Part shown: piece after piece, positions 50,751-61,315 of the stretch | Position numbering within the stretch: the first letter of the stretch is position 1 | Layout of the letters: the number at the start of each line of letters is the position of its first letter | DNA from: Solen grandis | Taxonomy: Eukaryota > Mollusca > Bivalvia > Adapedonta > Solenidae | NCBI GenBank assembly: GCA_021229015.1 | Contig: CM037782.1 | Span: 42,871,224 to 42,935,223 of the forward strand | Direction of reading: 5' to 3' | DNA: 64,000 nucleotides | The notes under the pieces: model-generated | What the model was told of the DNA's origin: nothing | The model's input: the letters and a program-made list of their open reading frames with translations, nothing else | Database searches by the model: none | Made by a program: the position numbers and the translations under genes

Positions 50751-51690
50751 TTGTACATTATTCCTTTGGACAAAACATTTTTACTGAAAAACTACATGTG
50801 ACTTTAAATTTGTGTAGCCTTGATCAGTATGAATCAGTCAAAACTGTTTATTTTGTTAAATTATAATATCTTAAATCATCCATTTAGTGAGAAAAGTATT
50901 GATAGGTCAAGTCCATCATCAAATGTATGATTGTTTTTATGTATTAGCAATGTCAATATCTTGTGTATGCTGTTGAAGCAAAATTCCAGCAGATTTCATA
51001 CCAGAAGGAGATCCAATCAGGACATCCTACTGAGAGATTGTTGTTCTGTGTTTGTATGGCTGTTCAGGATTTAGATGTGCTTTGCAAAGGCATTGACTTG
51101 GTGGCAATTTGAAATACACTAGTGCTGGAAATTGATTCCAATGCCATGTTATGAGCACTGCAGCCTGATGGCCTATAGAGCAGTGTAAAGACTCTGTTTC
51201 CAGGGAAGGCAATAAAAATGTCCATCAAATTCACTCTGTTGTAAAACAATTAACAACACAGTTTCCCAGCATACAACATAGCCATCTCTGGCTTCTGCGT
51301 ATTTCAGAATAGAGATCAAGTGTTTGGATTTACACAACAATCAGAAAGTGGCCCTCACTTCTACACTTAGTTTTTTGTGACCTTCCTTATAGATGACACA
51401 ATGTAAAGGAAGCCATATATATTAGGCTTGTTTGCAGGTGTCCCTCTGTGTGATATATTTTCCCTCTGTTTGATATTGCGGATAATGGTTGCGCCTCTGG
51501 TCTTGAGGCATTGTCTTGACCCTCTTTGACCTCTGGTTTTCCCATATACGAATTTAAAAAGGTGCCCTCTTGTGTAATTAAATGCTTTCAGGAGAATACC
51601 ATTGTAAGATATGCATATGTTCACCACCCTACTGCTTGACTGTTATGAACTATATTGTATGATTGGAATAAATATGTTTAAACTAAGTGT

Positions 51691-51998
51691 ACCATCCCCA
51701 GTGGCCAAGTGGTTAGAGCGCCCCCCTTGGGAGCGGGAGGTTGTGGGTTAGATCCCCGTCCGCAACATACGAAGGTAGTAAAAAATGGTACTGTTATAGC
51801 TTCCTTGCTTGGTGCTCTGCATATATGGGTAGTTGCAGGACTGGTAGGCCCAGTGTCAGGATAATGTGACTGGGAGTGGTATCATACTACATGTCTACGG
51901 CGTGATACTGCAGTGTGGCAGTACTATATCTGTCTCAAGTAGACATCTCCAAATGACTGAAATACTGTCGTTGGGACGTTAAACCCAACAAACAAACA
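51691..51998 (+). mobile_element. tRNA-derived SINE, intact with 12-bp target duplication
   Basis: Head with TGGCCAAGTGG-type A box and B box GGTTAGATCCC (51746-51756), full body and tail TTAAACCCAACAAACAAAC. The perfect direct repeat TAAACTAAGTGT flanks it (51679-51690 and 51999-52010), so this is a recent insertion. Confidence 0.85.
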
Positions 51999-52573
51999 TA
52001 AACTAAGTGTGGATTGAAATAAGACATCAACAGTTGAGGCTGATCCAGTCCAAACTGTGGTGAAACAATGCTGCATGGCACTTAAGTTCAAGGGGCTCAA
52101 GCATTACACATTAATGAGATAGTGGTGTGTTAAACCATGGTGTGACATTACACTTATATTTTGTATTTCATAACTGTAATAAGTACCTTTTTATATTTTC
52201 ACTGAGGAAAAAAGAGGTGAATTTTAATTTGATTTGGTGTTTAATCTATGTTTTCATTCCTCATACTACTCCAGATATAGCAAAATGCTATATACTTTCA
52301 TATCATCTATTGTATAGTCAATATATCAAATAGGAATTGCATAGACATTGATTTTTTTATGTTGATGGCAGGATGTCTGTGTTTCCAAGATGACTCACGA
52401 CTGAGTTGACAGGAGACTTTATACTGGTCAATGTTTGGAACAGGTGGCAGCCGAAGAAGATATTTGTAAATTTTAAACAAGATAGGCGACACGAAGTGTG
52501 CTTTGATGTCAGGTGCTCAATTATTTAAAGTCTGTGCAAGACCGTGATCTTAACAAGATAATATAATCCTTGT

Positions 52574-53529
52574 TTTTATACCCCCACAAATGAAATTTGG
52601 GGGGTATATAGGAGTCACCCTGTCGGTCGGTCCGTCGGTCCGGCGGTCCGTCGGTCCGGCGGTTGGTCTACAAATATTTGTCCGGAGCATTTCTCCAAAA
52701 CTACTGTACCTATGTTGATGAAACTTCATAGGTAGATAGACCTTGATGAGAGGAAGTGCAGTGCATAAGAACCATAACTCTGCATGTATTTTGAAAGGAG
52801 TTATTGCCCTTTGTCATTTTTAATCTTTTGATTTTGTCCGGACCATAACTCCAATACTAAAGTAGCTAGGTTGATGAACTTTCATATGTAGATTGATCTT
52901 GATGAGAGGAAGTGCAGTGCACAAGAACCATAACTCTGCATGTATTTTGAAAGGAGTTATTGCCCTTTGTCATTTTTAATCTTTTGATTTTGTCCGGAGC
53001 ATAACTCCAATACTAAAGTAGCTAGGTTGATGAAACTTCATATGTAGATTGATCTTGATGAGAGGAAGTGCAGTGCATAAGAAAACCACAATGTAAATTC
53101 CTAAAGACAGGTTTTTGCAAACAATAAATATGGATGTGAACCATAATTAGACTGCATTTTTATTCTCCTCAGCTACAGATCTTGGGGGCAAATTGTTTTC
53201 TTCTGTGTGTCTGTATGCGTGTCTCTCTGTCTATCTGTCTGTCTGTCAAAACTTTTTAGCATTGTCCAAAACTTTTGAACCATTGCTCACACTAACTTTA
53301 AACCTTACATACATGTAGTCTTTCACTCACGCAAACTTTTAAAACTGTATTCCTACACATGACAGACTTCCGGTGTGGGTATTGATCACCTTTAGTGATA
53401 ATATTTTTTTTTGGTATGCTTATAAGCCCAAATCCTATGTGTGAACATTCGTTTTATGTGTCATGTGAATACATCCTGTGTCAAAGATGGGGGTGGGGGT
53501 ATGAATCACCTTCAGTGATAGTTCTAGTT
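52574..53529 (+). mobile_element. Element E, copy 2 (about 0.96 kb)
   Basis: ATACCCCCAC at 52578-52587, same 3' hairpin, ends TCTAGTT (53523-53529). Subrepeats with 'cataactctgcatgtatttt' are clean here. It contains a second, internal copy of the hairpin motif (ATCACCTTTAGTGAT, about 53386-53400). Confidence 0.85.
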
Positions 53530-53635
53530 ATATCACATTTTAAGCCCATGTTACTAGCCATTCTCTACAAATTTTACTTTTGATTTTGAGCAGTTTAAAC
53601 CGACTACAGCACTTACTGTAACAATATAACCAGTT

Positions 53636-54655
53636 TTTATAAGCCACCAGAGGCGGTTGTATTGGCGTCATCTCGTCCGTCCGTCCGTACGTCCCTATCT
53701 TGTGAATGCAACTCCTCCTACGTTTCTGAATGAATCTTTTCAAAACTTGGTAAATGTCATTACTATAATGGGTAGATGTGCATGAAGTGGTGATTTTCCT
53801 GTTCATTGATTTTTACAAGATTTGTGTCCCTTGAAACTTAGTCTCTGTAGCTGATTGAGATTGCAGCCTTGTGAACGCAACTCCTCCTTCATTTCTGAAT
53901 GAATCTTTTCAAAACTTGTCAATGTCATAACTATAATGGGTAGATGTGCATGATGTGGTGATTTTCTGGTTCATTGATTTTTACAAGATTTGTGTCCCTT
54001 GAAACTTAGTCTCTGTAGCTGATTGATATTGCAGCCTTGTGAATGCAACTCCTCCTACGTTTCTGAATGAAATCTTTTCAAAACTTGGTCAATGTCATTA
54101 CTATAATGGGTAGATGTGCATGAAGTGGCAATTTTCTGGTTCATTAATTTTTGCAAGGTTTTTGTCCCTTGAAACTTAGTCTCTTTAGTGATTGATATTT
54201 CAGCTTTGTGAATGCAATTTCTTGTATGTTTCTGACCTAATCTTTTCAAAACTTGGGCAATGTCATTACTATACTGGGTAGATATGCACAAAGCAGGGAT
54301 TTTGATGTTCATCAGTATTTGCAGTAGTTATGCCTTTCTAAACATGGTCTCTTGAAAACACAACTCAAGTTTCTAAACAGGTAAAAGTGCATAAAGCAGG
54401 GATTTTCTGGTACAGTGACTTTTGAAAGAGTTATGTGGAGAAAGAAAAAAGGATTCATATTGATACTGCTATTTGACCTACTTTCATATTGGAAGTATTT
54501 TTAGGGTTCTATCTCTGTTCAGCTAAATTAATTGGTCTTACAGACTTCATTATGAGCTTATACTTACAGAAATTTTAAAAGCAATAATTAAAAGACCCCT
54601 CTTGGTCTTTATATTTTGTGGCGGCGTATATTGTGGCATCACTGGCACTCTTGTT
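53636..54655 (+). mobile_element. Element C, copy 2 (about 1.0 kb)
   Basis: It starts TTTTTATAAGCCACC and ends GGCGGCGTATATTG with hairpin GTGGCATCACTGGCAC (5 of 6 pairs) and TCTTGTT (54649-54655). GGCGGCGTA is the reverse complement of the TACGCCGCC 5' end of copy 1. Four subrepeats of about 170 bp. Confidence 0.78.
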
Positions 54656-55003
54656 ACATGTACCAAATTTCGTCACAATGTATATGGGCACAAGATCTCA
54701 AACCAAGATCAATAACCAGCCAGAGTGTCTCAGAAATTCAGGAGTTATGGCCCTTGAATTAATAAAGAATTTCTAAATTAACAGTGTCTCTCTCTTACTC
54801 TGACAAAACCAACCAAGATAAAGAACTTAAAAATTTACAGTGTATGCTCTCTTACTTTGACAAACTGAATCAATCTTTACCAAACTAAGTCACATGCACT
54901 GGCACATTATCTCAACCATATGTCCCAGACACTCTAGACTTACAACCATTGAATTGATAAAATTGCAGGATGGGCTATTTTGCGATATCCAGTGCTCTTG
55001 TTT
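54656..55003 (+). mobile_element. Element I, 3' fragment
   Basis: It abuts the end of C2 and ends TTTTGCGATATCCAGTGCTCTTGTT. Units contain 'gttatggcccttgaattaat'. No 5' end is visible. Confidence 0.5.
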
Positions 55004-55136
55004 ATTTCTACCGATCATCTGTCAATAAGCTGCTTTCAACAAAGACATGAGTTTGTTTTTTATGCACTGACATCAGTTTGTCTTTCGTAGTAAGGCATAT
55101 ATTTTTACATGAACATACAGGTCATGCTGATTTTTT

Positions 55137-55736
55137 ATTAGCTCACCTGAGCATTAGTGCTCGGGTGAGCTTTTGTGATCGCCTTTTGTCCGTCGTGCGT
55201 CGTCCGTCGTCAACAATTGCTTGTGAACACTCTAGAGGCCACAGTTTTGGCCCAATCTTCATGAAACTTGGTCAGGATGTTTGTCTACATGATATCTCGG
55301 ATGAGTTCGAAATTTGGTCATGTGGGGTCAAAAACTAGGTCACCAGGTCAAATCTTAGAAAAACCTTGTGAACATAACAGAGGCCACAGTTTTGGCCCAA
55401 TCTTCATGAAACTTGGTCAGGATGTTTGTCTACATGATATCTCAAATGAGTTCAAAATTGGGTCATGTGGGATCAAAAACTAGGTCACCAGGTCAAATCT
55501 TAGAAAAATCTTGTGAACACTCTAGAGGCCTTCATTTTTGTCCCAGTCATCATTAAACTTGATATGAATGATGACTGCATGAATTCCAAGTTGAGTGCAA
55601 ATTCAGGTAGGATCAATATGTAGGTCACGTAGTCAAATGTTAGAAAAACACTTTAGATGCCAGATTTTTTGTCATTATGCCTAACACAGCCATCTTATTC
55701 AGGTGAGCGAGACAGGGCCATCTTGGCCCTCTTGTT
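55137..55736 (+). mobile_element. Element D, copy 2 (about 0.6 kb)
   Basis: GCTCACCTGA at 55141-55150 is matched perfectly by the inverted TCAGGTGAGC at 55699-55708. The hairpin GGGCCATCTTGGCCC (55715-55729) and TCTTGTT (55730-55736) close the element. A 5' foldback GCTCACCTGAGCA...GCTCGGGTGAGC is present. Confidence 0.85.
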
Positions 55737-55802
55737 TGTCATTATGCCTAACACAGCCATCTTACTCAGGTGAGCGACACAGGGCCATCTTGGTCCTCTT
55801 GT
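55736..55802 (+). mobile_element. Extra tandem copy of the element D 3' end
   Basis: The last 66 bases of D2 (from TTGTCATTATGCCTAACACA to TCTTGT) are repeated immediately downstream with three substitutions, including hairpin GGGCCATCTTGGTCC and CTCTTGT. Confidence 0.85.
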
Positions 55803-57128
55803 CTTGAAAAATGCATAAAAAAATGTTATTCTTTTCCTCTGGGAATATTAGTGCTTAACCATTAGAGAAAATGCATCCTAATTAGCGTAACTCGCAACCT
55901 TAAGAACATTAGTAAAGGATAGAGTTACAGGCTACTGAAATCTGACTCTGGTAAAATGTCAAACATGTATGTGTCCTTAATGATATGAAGAGCAACCTTA
56001 TAATACTTGCTGTTTGACCTTCTCATTGTTGGAGCTGAGATGAATTTGGCTTGTGTTTTTTCTGTCATTTAAAATGCAAAGTTGATAGTGGAAAAGCAAG
56101 GTGACATACATTAACTTTACATGCCATGTATGGATTTCTAATAGTGCACATTTAGTTTGAGAATTTCCCAGTGAATAATTCTGAATCACTGTACAATCTT
56201 ATGAAAGAATTCAGCAATCACCCACCATAATAGCCATATTTCATATCTGGTCACTTAATGGTAACATTTTTATGACTCTTTGTCATTTTACAGACATTTA
56301 AAAATACTGTTAACACGTGTGTATTGTGCGCATTTCTTTGACTTCAATTCCTATTTCCGAGAAGGGGTGTGCACAATACATGAGAATTCAGTTTTTCCTT
56401 CGTGTTTCCAAACTTTACACCACCCACTAGGAAGCCATATCAGCAATCAGCGAAGTCTATATGATTTGTATTCATATTTTAAATTTGTATTAAAGCTCTG
56501 TCGTATATACTTGCCAGAAAATTGTTGTTTGTTTGTGATTTCTTCAACATAATTGTGAAAGAAATGCTTACAAAACCATTGTTCTCGTTTGGTTATATAT
56601 CGCTGTGACTCACCCAGAAGTTGTTCAGTACTGTATTATACTTTACATAATAATTCATTGACATGAAGCCAAATGCGATATTCACATCGTCATTACTTAG
56701 ACAAACCATGACTGTCATTATGATATGATTATACAATCAGCTGATTGTTTTTAGTACATTCAGATGATATTCTAGCTAGTTAGTTTCATTTTGGACAAAA
56801 CAGTTCGGTTTAAGATAATTGTGTACTTCAAATTCCATTTGGAAACGTTTGAAGACAATTATCCAAACTGTTGGGCAAAATGAACATTAACGTAACAATG
56901 CAAGCTGAATGTGGATACTAGAGGCGTGAATTATGATCATCACATGACTGACTTCCAGAAGCAGTAGAACTTTTGTTACCTATAGTTCAATCAAATATCT
57001 ACAAAACATCCGCGGCTAAACAAAATGGCGGCCTCCTTGATGTACAAAAAATGAATGCGCATTATAAAAGGGAAATAGATTCTTACCAAGGTTTTGAACC
57101 TCAAACTAGGGACCACTCCAACCATATA

Positions 57129-57325
57129 TACTCAAACAAAAAAGAAACGCAGGGTAACTAGAATTTGTAGTAGCCAGACTCAAGTTTTTACCTCCTAACC
57201 TTGCAATAAACATCATATGATAGACCCCATCTCATTCTGAAGCATTTATTTTGTTTGAAAAAAAAATCTGAATAAAAATAATTCAATACCCTTGAGTTCT
57301 TCCTATTTAAAACTGACACAAAACC
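57129..57325. mobile_element. CTCAAA MITE, copy 2 (right end lost)
   Basis: It begins TACTCAAACAAAAAAGAAAC and matches copy 1 through 'caagtttttacctcctaacc' to 'tcctatttaaaactgacaca', then diverges before the right inverted repeat. Confidence 0.75.
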
Positions 57326-57520
57326 TTTTTTTTTAAATTTCATGTAACTCATTCTCCTTTCCCTCCTCTATCATTACTTATCTTTGTTTCTTTGTTCAAT
57401 TTTCCATCCAACAACTTAAAAACTGTTTGTTTCTCTTCTCACTCTGTCAAACTTCTCTTTTGGTCTGTCTCTCAGTTCCTCTCATTGTCTTGACACACTT
57501 TTTTTATAACTCTTATATGA

Positions 57521-57662
57521 CTTTTTATGTCACCCGCTGGAAGCAGAGGTGACACGTATGGATCACTTTTCCGGTATCTGTCTGTCTGTCTGTCCATCCA
57601 TCCGTCTGTCTGTCCATCACGCTTCAGCAGGTGACACACGTGTTCCAGAGAACACTCTTGTT
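57521..57662 (+). mobile_element. Element L: minimal element with both ends and no core repeats (142 bp)
   Basis: It starts after CTTTTTAT with GTCACCCGCTG (57529-57539), which folds back on CAGAGGTGAC. An inverted copy CAGCAGGTGAC is at 57625-57635, followed by a perfect hairpin GTGTTC-CAGA-GAACAC (57640-57655) and TCTTGTT (57656-57662). Between lie only CTGT/CCAT microsatellite bases. Confidence 0.75.
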
Positions 57663-60654
57663 CCTCTATTTCTCACTCATTTCTCAAGTCTGACATATAA
57701 ACCCAGTCAGGAGGTGCAGATGCACAGTTCTTCTCTGGTTGAACTCTGCAAATGCAATACTCATAAATGTCAGACCTACTTCCCATATCACAGCACTTTT
57801 GATTTGGAATAAGTTATCCAGTAATCAAAATCTAGGATCATTCCATTTCCCCAGGGGAAGGAATAGATAGTTTCCTGAGTAGCTGTCAAGCTGTGTTCCC
57901 TCCATCACATTAATGAAGCATGTGCAGATGTTAATTGATTTGATTCAAGAATTAAAGTGATTATATCTAAGCTATAGTTAGACCCTGTGCCTTAAATAAC
58001 CAGCTGGGTTGAGTATGTGTTGTCAGCAGTGCAGGTTAAATCCTTGAGTATGAGTGGGTGTGTCCAGCAGGCTGATCATGGCCAGTGGTACCAGTGGTTG
58101 ATTCTCAATATAGCACATGATGATTAGCCATGATATAAAACTTCAATTTCATAGTAGAAAATCTGCCTGCCTTGTGTGTTTTTCTAGTCATAATATTGGG
58201 AAATTCAGCAATAGAGTCTGTGAAATAGTACAAATGGGGAAATGGATTTTGCAACATTATTTTGTACAGATCTTGCAAAGCAGTGTGTAGTGTTGAAGCA
58301 GTGGAGGTATCATCATCATCACAGGCTGTGTGGGGGAGTGCATGAGAGAGAGATGCAGTGTAAGTGGAGAGTAGCCAGCCTAAACACTGTGTAGTTTCTG
58401 TGTGGTGGCGGAAATTCCGCTAGGATTTATAGGATGTTGGCAGAATACTGTGCTTGGAAATAAACAAGAACAAAATGTGAGCTTTCTTTCCTGGAATTAA
58501 CTCAGTATTGAAAGGATGAACTTTCATGTGGATGAATCTCTGGAAGGCAAGTATCTGTCTCAGTCCATGTTACAGTAGTATCCAGCCTTTTATCATGGCC
58601 CAGTTCTCTGTGGTCTTTAGTGTTGTGTAATAAAACACTGGCTGGTCTAAAAGGAAGTATATATTCTGTCCAAAACTTAAATCAGGGCATGTTCTGTTAA
58701 ATTCACAAAACTCTTGTGAGATTATAATGGAAGGTGAACAAGCAGTGTACATATTGAAATATATAACCTTTTTGTATATTATATCAAATCACACACTAGC
58801 TGATCAGGTGCTGTACTTTTTGTTTATTATCAGTTGCTTGATGTTTAAAGAACCACTTTACAGATTTGAATTGTCTTGGAATCAAATCATATCAAATGTC
58901 TTGAGTTTTTACTGATCTGGCGCAACCTGATGGCAGTCTTTTCTAATATCCCCTCCTCTGTTATATCATAGTCTCATAGCCTGGAGATTCCATGTTAAAC
59001 ACAGTTTGTGTGTCACCTGTTGAGATGTCTTTAAATTAATAATATATATTTGATGTGACTATCAGTGATAATAGCATAATATGTAAGAATATCAAGTCTG
59101 TCATATGCAGATGATAAAACTACAATAAAATGTTTTATCAGGTATTGTTTTTCTTTGCCATTCCTTTACCACCCGTATACACTAAGTTGAGAAGTTTGAT
59201 TGAAGGCAGTTTTCAGATTGACCAGGTAACTTGATAATGCTTTCTTCTATGAGTGCTTTCAGATGGCACAATTCAAGAACTTTTCGTCAAGTTTCAGGCA
59301 GGTATGGACCCCAGTGGTACCTGGTAGGAGCCTGAACCAGAGCAGTTCATTACAGACCTAATTTATGTTCTTGTGCCATGCAGGAATAATGTGCCCTTGC
59401 CATTAATGAAACGGGAGACTAAATAACCAAACTTGCTTAATGTTTTTCGTTTAAATAAATGAATACATATTGTTTTCTCTCATATGTCATTTCTACTTTC
59501 AACATGATCTTTCTTATTTTAATTGACATGAAATGATTCCATATGTCCTTATTTGCTGTTTTTAGAATGATCAACGATACTAACTTCAGTTGTTCTGAAT
59601 ATCAATCACTTGAAATAATTATTTTGAAAGACAATGATATATCTTCTAAATATTGTATTTTTTTTATTCATCAACATTCACCTTTCCTTTTAAATAGATC
59701 TCTACAAGCATTGTTTGATAAAGTCTGTAGCAATTAAATAAAGTCTGTAGCAACAATTAATGTAAAAAAGATATTTTCACAAGCATTAATCACCTCGTAA
59801 ATTATTTCTGCCCTTTGATTGATAGCTAGCCATTATTCCTTTCCAAAAGAACTTGTCTTAGCCTAATTTTTGCCAAAGCTTCGACTTTTTAGCTTCTATA
59901 AAAGATGGCAAATTATCGGTATGAATCTGACTTCCTTTTGTTTTTAACACGAATGGTGTTAAAGGTCTCTCAGTGTTTGTGGTCTGTGTATTTCCTGTAG
60001 TTACTAGTCTACCAGACATAATGTTGCTATTGTAACAATATCCTGTGGAACATTTCAAGGCCACAGCAGCAGTAAGCCCAGTATATGTATGTTAATTACA
60101 ACTCATGATGCTAATTTTAATAGAATTTATTATTCTCAGGTAAAGTCTAAAACCTGCTGTTGGTGGGTGTGGGGTAGAGGTTAATTTCACTCACTGTAAT
60201 TCTGGAGCCTTATGTTTAGAATAAGATTTGGTAACTCATGTTCATCGTGGGTCAAAGTTTAAAGTAGTATGAATTAGAAAATGTTGGATATAGTTGTTTA
60301 TGAGCTAAGTCTGTATGATATTACAGACTTGAAGCTAACTTATTTACAATGTATTATGTAACCAGGCATGCAGCTGGTGTTGCAGTATTCTTGTTCAAAT
60401 TCTTAGTTCCATTACTTAACATAATGGTTAGACGATCTTGTGAATTATATTGAAGCCACCTGTTTGTAAGGAATGTCAATGAGGCACCTGTATATTTCAT
60501 GATCGGAAGTAGGAAGCACCTGAGGGTTTATGTATTGTGGGTTTAGGGAGACACCAGTCCTGTAGCTTTATATGTTTTGGGAGTGTAGGGAGACACCTGC
60601 AGGTTTATATGTTGGGATACCTGTAAGTTTGTTGTTGTATTGTTGTCCAGCTAA

Positions 60655-60839
60655 TTACAGGTGGAGGAAGACCCCTAGTACACAGAGGTACCCGGGTAGA
60701 ACCACCGACCTACCACAAGCCAGCTGGAAGGCTTCCTCACATGAAAAATCCGAAGTCCCTACCGGGATTCGAACCCACAGCAGTGAAGGGCTGAGAGATT
60801 TGTAGTCCATGACTGTAACCGCTCGGCCACGGTGGCCCC
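60655..60839 (-). mobile_element. Leu/Ser-tRNA-like SINE of a different family
   Basis: On the minus strand, A box TGGCCGAGCGG (within 60813-60829) and B box GGTTCGAATCCC (60764-60775) are followed by a body with GTAGGTCGGTGGTTCTACCC. The spacing between boxes suggests a long variable arm, as in Leu or Ser tRNA. The body after the tRNA part argues against a functional tRNA gene. Confidence 0.72.
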
Positions 60840-60879
60840 CACCTGTAAGTTTATATGTTTGGGGAATGTACCTAGATAT

Positions 60880-61315
60880 CTGAAGATTTATATGTTGGGG
60901 GAGTGTAGAGAGACAGACATCAGTAGGTTAATATAGCAGGGGAGTGTATGGAGACATCTGTAGGTTTATATTTTGGGGGAGTGCACAGAGACAGACATTT
61001 GTAGGTTTATATTTTGAGGGAGTGTACAGAGACAGACATCTGTAGGTTTATATTTTGGGGGAGTGTATAGAGACAGACATCTGTAGGTTTATATTTTGGG
61101 GGAGTGTATAGAGACAGACATCTGTTGGTTTAATAATGGAAGACAGTCATCTGTAGGTTTATATTATGAGGGAGTGTGTGGAGACAGACATCTGTAGGTT
61201 TATATTTTGAGGGAGTGTAGGGAGACATCTGTAGGTTTATATTTTGAGAAAGTGTACGGAGACAGACATCTGTAGGTTTGCATGTTGGGGGAGTGTAGGG
61301 AGGGAGACATCTCTC
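60880..61315. repeat. About 39-bp tandem repeat, about 10 copies
   Basis: Unit 'agacagacatctgtaggttt' plus 'atattttgggggagtgtat'. Isolated units lie at 60538-60620 and 62510-62580, so the array was once longer or split by the SINE. Confidence 0.88.

Noticed and set aside
57549..57812. 87-codon open frame
   Set aside because: Starts inside element L and its CTGT microsatellite; no homology.
58325..58359. Possible 35-nt exon continuing EFGYSP (phase fits, donor GTAAGT, reads with MRER)
   Set aside because: Poor pyrimidine tract, Cys-rich peptide, only three residues like the expected IRERYG, and no PDZ8 exon after it. Probably chance.
60758..60839. tRNA-Leu gene on the minus strand
   Set aside because: It is followed by a SINE body with GTAGGTCGGTGGTTC and lacks a terminator directly after the tRNA part.
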